Below, one piece after another: positions 17,561-27,174 of a stretch of DNA of 64,000 bases. Origin of the DNA: Planctomycetota bacterium (GTDB lineage: Bacteria > Planctomycetota > UBA11346); NCBI GenBank assembly GCA_014193115.1, contig BJHQ01000010.1, positions 1 through 64,000 on the forward strand, given 5' to 3'. Position numbers and translations under genes: made by a program. The first letter of the stretch is position 1, and every line of letters starts with the position of its first letter. The notes below the pieces were generated by a model. The model was given only the letters and a program-made list of their open reading frames with translations. It searched no databases and was not told where the DNA came from.

Positions 17561-19381
17561 TCATCGCTTGATGGAACGAATGTGCGCAACAAGGGTGGTG
17601 ATCGTTATTAACCCGAGGATCAACCCAGCCGCAAATCCCAGGATTTGCCAGGTGGGTCCGATCCCTCCCCAAAACACCAAGGCGAACACGCCAATGGTCA
17701 GGATTCCAGTGACCAAGGTGCAGCCTAGCCCAGAAGAATTTCCGGACGCGTCAGCAACTGGAGTTTTTCGAGACTTTACTCGACCCGCATTGCCACGTTT
17801 CGTGCTACGCCGTGCATGAGGTGGATTAGGCTGAGCCGTGGGATCGACGGGACGAAGCAATAGCGTCTGACCTGGACCCCGAATGGCTGCCAGTTCAGCT
17901 GGGGCCACTTCTGCCAGGTAGGTTCTGTTTTCTACGTTCATCGTATGGCCTGGCTGAATTCGAGCGCCGCCGATCAGGTATTTCATAATATTATCGATTG
18001 CCTTCGCCGCTGCCTCCAAGCCGATCCGACCATTATCCCAGATCACGAGGTCTGGAATCCCAAATAGGTGGTTGCCCTTGGTCGCCAGGAATTTCCCATT
18101 TTCGACCTGGAATGGCACCTTACTTGTAAAAAGGAGGAATCCCATTGCATCGAAGTGATCACTGATCGCTGGATCTTCAGATGTGATCTTCAGCATTTTT
18201 CTTGAAAAAACTTGGTAAGAATCACTGTGGATAACCCCGAGCAGTCCGTGTGGAACAAGCCCATGCGCAAGCCGTATCATGCCCAGTATCTGGTCTTTGA
18301 TACGTCCTGGAGGATGGCGGCAACTGCAAACCATATGCGATGAATGGGCTCTGAGTTCCTGGAGATCTTCAGCTGGGTACGCTGAGACCTGAATCATGGA
18401 GTCTAGACCAGGTGCGGTGTGGCCTATTTCGAGGAATTGAAAATCGAAGCCACCCAGCCGCAGGAATCCACCAGCTCCTTGCTCGTTCTGAAAAATCGTG
18501 TCCGTATCAATGTCCGATTCTTTGGTGGGAAAATTGGCCAGCAGGAGGGATTTCAGGTCGTTAGCACGGGTTTGATTGCCACCGTTGAATAAGAAAATCA
18601 TATGGACGGCGATGTCGTCCACCTTCCGTGCTGGATTGGCAATTCCTGCATTCCCTGAATAGAACGGCGCAAGATTTCGAGGCATGAATGCGCTGTCATT
18701 CAGACCCTTTGCCAACAGATCGATACGTCGCCACTCGTCCGGACTGATCGTTGACTGGAGCTTGCCGAGCTGCTCTTGGTCCTCTGAAATGAAATCGGCG
18801 ATGATGGGCCAGAAAGCATAGAAGGGGGACGAGCTCGCCACCTCACCGAGCACGATGTCGGTCTGCAGGAGTTCCCTTCGACGCTGCTCAAACCGATGCA
18901 TGAGAGCATCGACATCAAAACCAGAGGAATTAATAATACCATCCGAAGGGATGTCTTCAGCTTTGATCAGCGTGTAGGTGTTTGAGGTGATCAGGCGACG
19001 ACCTGGTGCGAGGGCGTGACGGCGGAACAGCTCCTTTGCCACATCACCTCTGGTGGCGAGGACGACACACGCATCAAGGTCGTCGGAATAGGCTGCGATG
19101 AGGAGTCGCTCCTCACTTGCCTCAAGTACCAGTGCGCCGCGGCAATCGCCATTTTGCAAGTGCCTGGTGAGGATCTGCAGGGCACGGTCGCGGGTCATCT
19201 GTTCGAACGCCTTGGCATCCTCCGGGAAGGCGGTCGCATCACCCGTTGCCAGGAACGGGTGAAAAGTCTTCAGCAGCTCCATACTGACCGACAGGAGGCC
19301 CGGATTAGTCGCCGAGTCACCAGATTTTTTTCGCGTTGGATCTGATTCGGCTTCAAGCGGCGACGTTTGTTTCTTTTGCAT
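17561..19381 (-). CDS. 606-aa protein with two C-terminal membrane helices, low GC
   Basis: An unrecognised protein inserted in the MoxR/vWA operon. Residues 1-500 are soluble and mixed alpha/beta; around residues 340-450 a segment (HMVCSCRHPPGRIKDQILGMIRLAHG, then GVIHSDSYQVF and PFQVENGKFLATKGNHLFGIPDLV) is reminiscent of DUF4261, a weak guess. A basic stretch (HARRSTKRGNAGRVKSRK) precedes two hydrophobic helices at the C-terminus (about 550-570 and 577-597), so it is likely tail-anchored in the inner membrane. Base composition is clearly lower in GC than the neighbours and A/T-rich codons are common, a sign that it was acquired separately. Gaps of 77 and 11 bases separate it from MoxR and the 102-aa gene. 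Confidence 0.7.
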   Translation of the reverse strand: MQKKQTSPLEAESDPTRKKSGDSATNPGLLSVSMELLKTFHPFLATGDATAFPEDAKAFEQMTRDRALQILTRHLQNGDCRGALVLEASEERLLIAAYSDDLDACVVLATRGDVAKELFRRHALAPGRRLITSNTYTLIKAEDIPSDGIINSSGFDVDALMHRFEQRRRELLQTDIVLGEVASSSPFYAFWPIIADFISEDQEQLGKLQSTISPDEWRRIDLLAKGLNDSAFMPRNLAPFYSGNAGIANPARKVDDIAVHMIFLFNGGNQTRANDLKSLLLANFPTKESDIDTDTIFQNEQGAGGFLRLGGFDFQFLEIGHTAPGLDSMIQVSAYPAEDLQELRAHSSHMVCSCRHPPGRIKDQILGMIRLAHGLVPHGLLGVIHSDSYQVFSRKMLKITSEDPAISDHFDAMGFLLFTSKVPFQVENGKFLATKGNHLFGIPDLVIWDNGRIGLEAAAKAIDNIMKYLIGGARIQPGHTMNVENRTYLAEVAPAELAAIRGPGQTLLLRPVDPTAQPNPPHARRSTKRGNAGRVKSRKTPVADASGNSSGLGCTLVTGILTIGVFALVFWGGIGPTWQILGFAAGLILGLITITTLVAHIRSIKR

Positions 19382-19392
19382 ATTTCCTCAGT

Positions 19393-19701
19393 TCAACTTT
19401 GTTGGTTCTGGCCACCGTTCAAACGGCGACCTGGATTCAGCAGCGGATGATGGGAAACAACTTCCAGGTTGACCAGATCACGGATGGTCTCGGCGCGCAG
19501 GTCCGGGATGCCGGGCTGCAGACCCTGGCCAGTAACCGAGCCGTCGGCGAGCCGGTATTGCTGCCGGTGCAGGCTGGCCCGGCGGGCGATCACCTCCGGC
19601 AAACCTTCGATGATTAAATCGTCCACTGAAATTCCTGCGTCGGCAGCGATTTGGCGGTCCTGGGCAACGAGGCTGTCTGGGAGATCGAGGGTGATGAACA
19701 T
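19393..19701 (-). CDS. 102-aa protein, possible antitoxin-like N-terminus
   Basis: A short protein whose first 40 residues (MFITLDLPDSLVAQDRQ, then AGISVDDLIIEGLPEVIAR) read like the beta-strand plus helix start of ribbon-helix-helix antitoxins such as VapB/CopG types; the rest is unlike known families. No toxin gene follows. It begins 3 bases after the HEAT-repeat gene stop and ends 11 bases before the 606-aa gene, so it is part of the same transcript. It could also be an unrelated small adaptor. Confidence 0.5.
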   Translation of the reverse strand: MFITLDLPDSLVAQDRQIAADAGISVDDLIIEGLPEVIARRASLHRQQYRLADGSVTGQGLQPGIPDLRAETIRDLVNLEVVSHHPLLNPGRRLNGGQNQQS

Positions 19702-19704
19702 CGC

Positions 19705-21471
19705 TCACCGGCCGGGGAAGGCGCGTTCGAGTTGGTCGAGCAGGCTGCGCAAGTGCCAGTGCTCATAGGTGTTGGCGTCCTTGAGGGCGACCACTGCGGT
19801 GCGCACCAGATCGACGGCGGTCGGATCGTTGATGGCGAGGATGGCGTCCTTCACCCGTGAGCGGACGTGCCAGTCGTTGTGCTCGTGCTGGGCGACGATG
19901 GCCGGGATGGCCGCAGGATCGCCGATGGCGCCCAGGGTTTCGATCACCGGCGCGAGGATGTCGGAGACTTTGGTGGCGGCGAGCATGGCGAGCAGCGGCT
20001 GGACCGCACGTTTCTCCTTGGCGGCCTCCAACACCGGCAGCACGTGGACCGCTACGACGGCGGGCTCTTTCAGGATTTTCAACGCGAATTCAACCCAGGT
20101 CGGATTGGTCAAGGCCTCAAGTCTGCGGCTGACCGCGCTCAGCCGGGCCTGGCCTTTCTTTTTCTCACGATCCTTGGCCGTGAACGGCGCAGACAGACGT
20201 TTGAAGGCCTCGACAGGATCAAGCACTGCGGCGGCCTCGGCGGCAATGCCGAAGACGTCGTCGTTGTCGCCGTCCAGCAAATCGGCGATGACGGCACGTT
20301 GCGAGGGATCGGCGCTGCCAAGCGCTGCCCAGGCGGCGATCGAGCCTCGCTTGGCGATCAGCGGCATGGCGGCGGCAGCGATGCGCGGATCGCGCTGGCG
20401 GGCGCAGGCGCGCAAGAGCGCTTCGATCAGGTCGCCAGGCCTGACGACGTGCTTCGCCGCCTTGACCGGTGTGCCAGCCTTGGCGGCTTTTATCGCCTCT
20501 TTTTCAGCCTTTTCAGCGGCCGGCAGGGCCGCGACCGCGCCGGCAAGCCGTTCGAGCATCCAGTCGACCGCCTTCGGATGCTGCGAGGCGCCCAGGGCCT
20601 CGGCGGCGACATCGAGTGTCTCGACATCGTCGCAGGCCGCGACCACTGCCGCCAGCGATGCGTCCGAGGCGAAGCCGGCCAGGGCACGCACAGCGGCGCG
20701 GCGCACCGTCCCGGTGCGCTCCTTGACGATGGTCGCCAGCACCAACGGTTCGAACTCGGCCTCGCCGCGTACATGGTCGGCCACCGCCTCGAAGGCAGCG
20801 GCACGCAGCTCGACGTTGCCCTCGGTCAGGGCCTGGCGGAGCAGGTCCCGGGCCGCCGGCCCCTGCACCGCGACCAGGGCGCGCAGGCGGCGGCCGTCGG
20901 TCACGGTGCCCTTGGCGAAGTCGAGCTTGGCTCTGATCGGGGCGACGATCGCGGCTCCCAGCAGGGGAATCGCCTTGGTTGTCACCTGCTCGCCGATGTA
21001 GCCGTCGCCCATGGCGAAGACCAGTGCGTCGACCAGGCGCAGGTCGGCGATGTCGCCGCGCTCGATGGCCTGGTCGACCCGTTCCATACGGCCTTTGCCG
21101 CTCTCGACCAGGGCAGAGTGGAGTTCGCTCAGGATCTTGGCCGGGCAAGGAGTGCCGATCGCTGGACGGGCGGTCAGCGCTATCTGGGCCGGCACCACCG
21201 CCGGCTGGGCCTGGGCGCAGCGCACCTGCGCCGCCATGGTCGCGAGCGACACGACCTCGCGGGCGGCGTCGCGGCTGTTCGCTGTCAGGACCTTGCCGGT
21301 CGCGGCGGCAAGCTGCCCGATGACTGGGGCTTTGGCGCCGAGCTGCGTCGCCAGGCCATCGAGGGCGGTTTTGTCGCGGGCCAGGTGCTGATCGCCGGCC
21401 GCCAGGTGGGCGCCAGCCACCAGGACGCGCTCGAGATCGGTTGATAAACGGCGTATGGTCTCACGAGGCAT
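19705..21471 (-). CDS. HEAT-repeat protein
   Basis: A 588-aa all-helical protein with HEAT-type repeats spread over most of its length: ALVAVQGPAARDLLRQAL, LRAAAFEAVADHV, VRRAAVRALAGFASDASLAAV, AIPAIVAQHEHNDWHVRSRV and VDLVRTAVVALKDANTYEHW. It has no signal peptide and no catalytic motif, so it probably scaffolds protein or nucleic-acid partners. A charged linker (KEAIKAAKAGTPVKAAKH) lies near residue 345. It starts 2 bases after the SWIM gene stop. HEAT-like proteins (for example DUF5691) often travel with SWIM proteins and MoxR ATPases in actinobacterial and other genomes, which fits. Confidence 0.82.
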   Translation of the reverse strand: MPRETIRRLSTDLERVLVAGAHLAAGDQHLARDKTALDGLATQLGAKAPVIGQLAAATGKVLTANSRDAAREVVSLATMAAQVRCAQAQPAVVPAQIALTARPAIGTPCPAKILSELHSALVESGKGRMERVDQAIERGDIADLRLVDALVFAMGDGYIGEQVTTKAIPLLGAAIVAPIRAKLDFAKGTVTDGRRLRALVAVQGPAARDLLRQALTEGNVELRAAAFEAVADHVRGEAEFEPLVLATIVKERTGTVRRAAVRALAGFASDASLAAVVAACDDVETLDVAAEALGASQHPKAVDWMLERLAGAVAALPAAEKAEKEAIKAAKAGTPVKAAKHVVRPGDLIEALLRACARQRDPRIAAAAMPLIAKRGSIAAWAALGSADPSQRAVIADLLDGDNDDVFGIAAEAAAVLDPVEAFKRLSAPFTAKDREKKKGQARLSAVSRRLEALTNPTWVEFALKILKEPAVVAVHVLPVLEAAKEKRAVQPLLAMLAATKVSDILAPVIETLGAIGDPAAIPAIVAQHEHNDWHVRSRVKDAILAINDPTAVDLVRTAVVALKDANTYEHWHLRSLLDQLERAFPGR

Positions 21472-21473
21472 GC

Positions 21474-22973
21474 TTACATTCCCAGGCGGATGTGGGTGTT
21501 GCCGGCTACCAGGGCGAGGGCTTGGCCGTGGATGGCGTCGTCGGCCAGGCCAAGGTGCAGGCGGATCAGCAGGCTGGCCGGCTGGCTCAGCGTGCCATTG
21601 GTCACATGTGCCGCCGCCGCCATGGCGAGGTTGTTGGTGGTCCGGCAGCGGGCCAGGTCGGCGTCGCGGATCAGCAGGGCGGCGCCCTTGGCATCGATCA
21701 GGGCGATCCCGGCGCCGGCCTGGCGCAGATCGGCGGCGCGCACCAGCACAACTGCATCATCGGGGGCGAGCGGATTGCGGATCTGCTCTTTGTATCTGGC
21801 CAGGGCCGCGCTGAGATCGCCCAGGGCGCGGGCATGGATCGCGGTGAAGTCCTCGGTGGTGGTCGGCCGTGAGGTCAGCGCGGCGGCCTCCCAGCGCACC
21901 CGGCGGTTGATGAATCCGGGGTAGATGCCGGCCTCGCTGATCGTGAAGGGCCGCTCGTAGGAGTCTTTTTCCTTGATCTTGTCGAGGGCGGCGAAGGGCC
22001 TGAACTTGCGGTCGACCAGGACATCTCCGCCATCGAGATCGAGCAGGAAGCTCTGCTCGACCCGCTCACCGCGCACGTGGTCGAGGTAGCGTTCGTCGGC
22101 CAGCTCGAACAGGCGCAGACCGGTGCGCCAATGGCCTTTGGCTTTGAGAGCTGCGAGATCCCAGACGTGGCCGAGCAGGTCTTCGACCACGGCCTCGGCG
22201 GCGGCGGCGGATTCGCCTTCGTCGAGCTTGTCATCGAGGGCTTTCTGGCCTTTGCGAACCATCGCCCACAGCCGGGTCAGATGGCGGACCATCAGCCGAT
22301 GGCGGAGATCATCGGGCAGGTTGCTGCCCGGCTCGACCAGTTGATAGAAGCGGTCGCGATCGGCGTCTGCGTCGGGCGTGGCCAGCGCGGCCAGCCGGCG
22401 CAGGGCCTCCGCAGCGCCTGGCAGATAGGCGTCGGTCAGCTGCCGGGCTTGCTCGGCCAGCTTGGCCGCTTTATCACCGGACAGCGCCCCCAGCCCGGCC
22501 CCGGCCGTGTCGAGCACCATGCGCTCAAGCAGGTCGAGGGCCTCGCGCTGGACCTTGGTCTTTTTGGCCAGCGCCGCCTGATCGACCTCCTTGGGCTTGG
22601 TCGCTGCCTCGGCCTTCTTTTCAGCCCGCTCGACGATCTTGGCGCGTTTCTCAAGCAGTTCGGCTGGCGGCTCGGCGACCGCGAAGGACGCCGGTTTCTC
22701 CATGAAGGCGACCAGCATGGCGAGGGTATGTTTGCACGGCGGCGGCTTGACCGGGCAGGTGCAGCGGATGGTCGGGCTGTCGCCGGCCAGGTCGATGGAG
22801 ATGACATACGGTGTGGCGCCGCTGCCCTGGCATTCGCCCCAGATCAGCGAACGCTCAGCATCTGTCTGCAATTTTTGCAGGGCGCCTTTTTTGGCCAGGG
22901 TCCTGCCATCGGACAGGGCCTTGTCTTTGGTGACGACGGCACGGAGCAGGTCTTCGGTGACGGCGATCGGCAT
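21474..22973 (-). CDS. SWIM zinc finger domain protein
   Basis: A 499-aa protein with a SWIM zinc finger in the N-terminal 90 residues: Cys71 and Cys73, Cys80 and His82 (CTCPVKPPPCKH), the CxCx(n)CxH pattern that binds zinc and usually DNA or a protein. Next is a long Lys/Ala/Glu-rich helix likely to form a coiled coil (about 110-160), then a C-terminal domain I do not recognise. It is the first gene of the operon, and the upstream 331 bases before the Uup gene hold the only place for its promoter. The SWIM finger suggests the complex acts on nucleic acid. Confidence 0.88.
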   Translation of the reverse strand: MPIAVTEDLLRAVVTKDKALSDGRTLAKKGALQKLQTDAERSLIWGECQGSGATPYVISIDLAGDSPTIRCTCPVKPPPCKHTLAMLVAFMEKPASFAVAEPPAELLEKRAKIVERAEKKAEAATKPKEVDQAALAKKTKVQREALDLLERMVLDTAGAGLGALSGDKAAKLAEQARQLTDAYLPGAAEALRRLAALATPDADADRDRFYQLVEPGSNLPDDLRHRLMVRHLTRLWAMVRKGQKALDDKLDEGESAAAAEAVVEDLLGHVWDLAALKAKGHWRTGLRLFELADERYLDHVRGERVEQSFLLDLDGGDVLVDRKFRPFAALDKIKEKDSYERPFTISEAGIYPGFINRRVRWEAAALTSRPTTTEDFTAIHARALGDLSAALARYKEQIRNPLAPDDAVVLVRAADLRQAGAGIALIDAKGAALLIRDADLARCRTTNNLAMAAAAHVTNGTLSQPASLLIRLHLGLADDAIHGQALALVAGNTHIRLGM

Positions 22974-23072
22974 GCGGTGCTCCGATATCGGCGGACGCTG
23001 CCGGCGTCAGCGATAAGCGGAACCGATCACCGAGCAGGCCGCGGTCAAGGGGTTGGACGCATGGCGCACCAC

Positions 23073-23190
23073 CCGGAGCGCCGCACTCCGCGCGGCTAGG
23101 ACGAGCTCCACCAGGAGCGCCGCACTCCGTGCGGCCTAGACGAGCTCCACACGGAGCGCCGCACTCCGTGCGGCCTGGACTGCACCCCGA
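23073..23190. repeat. REP-like cluster, three 39-bp direct repeats
   Basis: Three units start at 23073, 23112 and 23151. Each contains GGAGCGCCGCACTCCGTGCGGC (with small changes in copy 1), where GCCGCAC and GTGCGGC form a 7-bp stem with a 3-base loop, followed by a shared tail (GACGAGCTCCAC). The cluster lies between the SWIM and Uup genes. The same core recurs at 41239-41580 with a different spacer, so this is a dispersed palindromic family like REP elements. The remaining bases from 22974 to 23072 and 23191 to 23305 hold no gene. Confidence 0.75.
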
Positions 23191-23305
23191 TCATGAGAGC
23201 GGCGCTCCAGGTCGGACACGAACCCACCTTGGGCATCGAGCGCTGAGCGAGATCGCTGCACATCTCGAGTGCAGTCCGCGCCGATCAGGGCAATCGCGGC
23301 TGTTT

Positions 23306-25123
<1,818 letters not shown>

Positions 25124-25240
25124 GGGGCGCGGAAGCCTGCGGAAGCGCTGGGCGAGGCAACCGTCAGTCGGGGCAGGATCAGGTCGTTGCTCCGCAAACC
25201 AGCAAGAGAACCGCCACGACGCCAAGCAAGGGCAGCGTTC

Positions 25241-25503
25241 CTAGGGCTCGCGCAGGATGACCTGGCGCGGATCCGGTGCGGCGAAGTCCACATCGCCGGA
25301 ATTGCTCGGAATCGCGGAATCATCCTCAAATCCATAGCAGCGGCCACGAACTGAAAAGGCTGCCAACGGTACCTGCGTCGCGCTGGCGATGAGGACATCG
25401 CCGCTCCGAAACTCGCACCTGGTTGTTGCGCGAGCGCTTACCGGGCGAATCAGCTGATTGACCCCAGGTTGCCGTACCGCGGTGGGCGCGTGAACTGCAA
25501 ACC
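25241..25503 (-). other. Open reading frame without a good start, possible gene remnant
   Basis: The 380-base gap between uup and trmL has no confirmed gene. On the minus strand one frame stays open from 25503 to a TAG at 25241-25243 and gives an acceptable protein end (SGDVDFAAPDPRQVILREP). There is no ATG and only a weak in-frame TTG, so it may be a decayed gene or chance. The rest of the gap holds nothing I can identify. Confidence 0.2.
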
Positions 25504-25983
25504 ATGGACCTCGCCCTGTACCAGCCCCAGATCCCGGGGAACACAGGCACCTTGGGCCGGATGTGCGTCGGGCTGCGCACTCATCTGCATGTGATCGGAC
25601 CGTGCGCCTTCGATTTCAGCGATCGTGCGGTGCGCCGGGCCGGGCTGGATTACTGGCCAGATCTGTCATGGACGCTGCATCCCGATCCCGAAAGCTTTCT
25701 GGCCTGGCTCGGTGACCGCCAGCCGGTGCTGGTCAGCAAGCACGGACGGCTGCGCTACGACCGCTATCCGTACACCGCCGATTCGGTGATCCTCCTCGGC
25801 AACGAGGTGCGCGGATTGCCTGCTGCTTGGCACCAGCGCTGGGCTGAATACAGCGTCCATCTGCCGATGCCTGGCCCGGTGCGGTCCTTCAATCTGGCCA
25901 ATGCCGGCGCCATCGTCCTCTGCCAGGCGGTCATCACCGCCGGCCTGGTCGACGATTTCGTGCCGCCGGCGCTGCCCGGGTGA
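25504..25983 (+). CDS. trmL: tRNA (cytidine(34)-2'-O)-methyltransferase TrmL
   Basis: A 159-aa SPOUT-fold methyltransferase, the usual TrmL length. The signature segments are YQPQIPGNTGTLGR near the start, LLGNEVRGLP (SAM-binding knot) and the C-terminal LPMPGPVRSFNLANAGAIVL. TrmL adds a 2'-O-methyl group to the wobble base of certain leucine tRNAs in the cytoplasm. It is followed by pyrD after 57 bases on the same strand, so cotranscription is possible. Confidence 0.95.
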   Translation: MDLALYQPQIPGNTGTLGRMCVGLRTHLHVIGPCAFDFSDRAVRRAGLDYWPDLSWTLHPDPESFLAWLGDRQPVLVSKHGRLRYDRYPYTADSVILLGNEVRGLPAAWHQRWAEYSVHLPMPGPVRSFNLANAGAIVLCQAVITAGLVDDFVPPALPG

Positions 25984-26040
25984 TGCTGCTCCGTCTGCGG
26001 ATTGTGCCTGGTTCGCTGCCTCGCAGCATGCCACGCCCCC

Positions 26041-27156
26041 ATGGGTCTCTACCGAACCGTCTTGCGCCCCCTGCTGTTCGCATTGCCAGCAGAGACCGCC
26101 CATCATGGAGCCATCGCCGCCGCCGCGCTGCTCGGCGGCATGCCGCTGGTCCGATCGGCGGTGCGGGCGGCGACTCCAGCGCCTGATCCGAAACTCGCCC
26201 TGCGGGTCTGGGGTCTGCCGTTCACCTCGCCCATCGGCCTGGCCGCCGGGCTCGACAAGAACGGTGTCGCGGTCCGTGGTCTGGAGACATTCCGGCCGTC
26301 GCACATCGAAGTCGGCACGATCACCGCCCAGGCCCAGCCGGGAAATCCGAAACCACGGCTGTTCCGCCTTCCCGCTGACCAGGCGGTGATCAATCGCATG
26401 GGATTCAACAACGCTGGCGCTGCTGCGGCAGCAGCGCGGCTCGAACTCACCGTGGGCAAGCGCGGTACCCAGCGGAGTTCCATCCTCGGCATCAACCTGG
26501 GCAAGACCAAGGCTGTGCCGGTCGACCAGGCCTTGGACGATTACCGCGCCAGCGTCCGGCTGCTGGCACCGCTGGCCGACTACCTGGTGGTCAATGTGTC
26601 GAGCCCGAACACACCGGGCCTGCGAGACCTGCAAGGCGAGGCCCTGCTCCGTCCGTTGCTGACTGGGGTGAAGGAGGAAGTCGCCGCCTGGGCCCCTGGA
26701 GTTCCGCTCCTGCTCAAGATCGCTCCTGACCTGGCAGAGGCCGGGATCGATGCCGCGGTCGATGTGGCTCTGGAGACCGGCTGCGATGGGTTGATCTGCA
26801 CCAATACCACGATCTCTCGGAACGGGCTGGGCACGCCAACCGATCAGGTCGCAGCCTTGGGCGCCGGCGGCCTTTCCGGCGCCCCCCTCCGCCAACGCGC
26901 CACCGCAGTGCTCGGCCGGGTCGCCCGGCGGATCCATGATTCCGATCGCCCTGTGCCGGTGATCGGCGTCGGCGGGGTCGATTCCGCCGACGCCGCTTGG
27001 GAGAAGATCGGTTTCGGCGCCAGCTTGGTCCAGGTCTACACCGGTTTGATCTATCAGGGCCCCGGACTGATCGCCGAGATCCACCGTGGCTTGTCAGAGC
27101 GGGTGGAGCAGGCCGGTCTGGCCTCGATCACCCAGGCGGTCGGCCGGCTGCTCTAG
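26041..27156 (+). CDS. pyrD: Dihydroorotate dehydrogenase (quinone), class 2
   Basis: A 371-aa FMN enzyme of pyrimidine synthesis that oxidises dihydroorotate to orotate using membrane quinone. The N-terminal helix (MGLYRTVLRPLLFALPAE) is the membrane-docking helix of class 2 enzymes. Core motifs are GLAAGLDKNG, NRMGFNNAGA, VVNVSSPNTPGL (with the catalytic Ser), LLKIAPDL, ICTNTTISR and the C-terminal GVGGVDSADAAWEKI and QVYTGLIYQGP. The ATG at 26041 is preferred over an upstream start at 26002 because it fits the family N-terminus. Confidence 0.95.
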   Translation: MGLYRTVLRPLLFALPAETAHHGAIAAAALLGGMPLVRSAVRAATPAPDPKLALRVWGLPFTSPIGLAAGLDKNGVAVRGLETFRPSHIEVGTITAQAQPGNPKPRLFRLPADQAVINRMGFNNAGAAAAAARLELTVGKRGTQRSSILGINLGKTKAVPVDQALDDYRASVRLLAPLADYLVVNVSSPNTPGLRDLQGEALLRPLLTGVKEEVAAWAPGVPLLLKIAPDLAEAGIDAAVDVALETGCDGLICTNTTISRNGLGTPTDQVAALGAGGLSGAPLRQRATAVLGRVARRIHDSDRPVPVIGVGGVDSADAAWEKIGFGASLVQVYTGLIYQGPGLIAEIHRGLSERVEQAGLASITQAVGRLL

Positions 27157-27174
27157 CCGGTTCGGCACCGCCGG

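Noticed and set aside
19393..19701. Toxin-antitoxin module
   Set aside because: Only an antitoxin-like N-terminus is visible and no toxin gene is adjacent; not reported as a TA system.
19867..21444. 525-aa plus-strand open frame
   Set aside because: Antisense of the HEAT-repeat gene; its amino-acid composition is dominated by Gly, Arg, His and Asp and has no repeats or motifs of its own.
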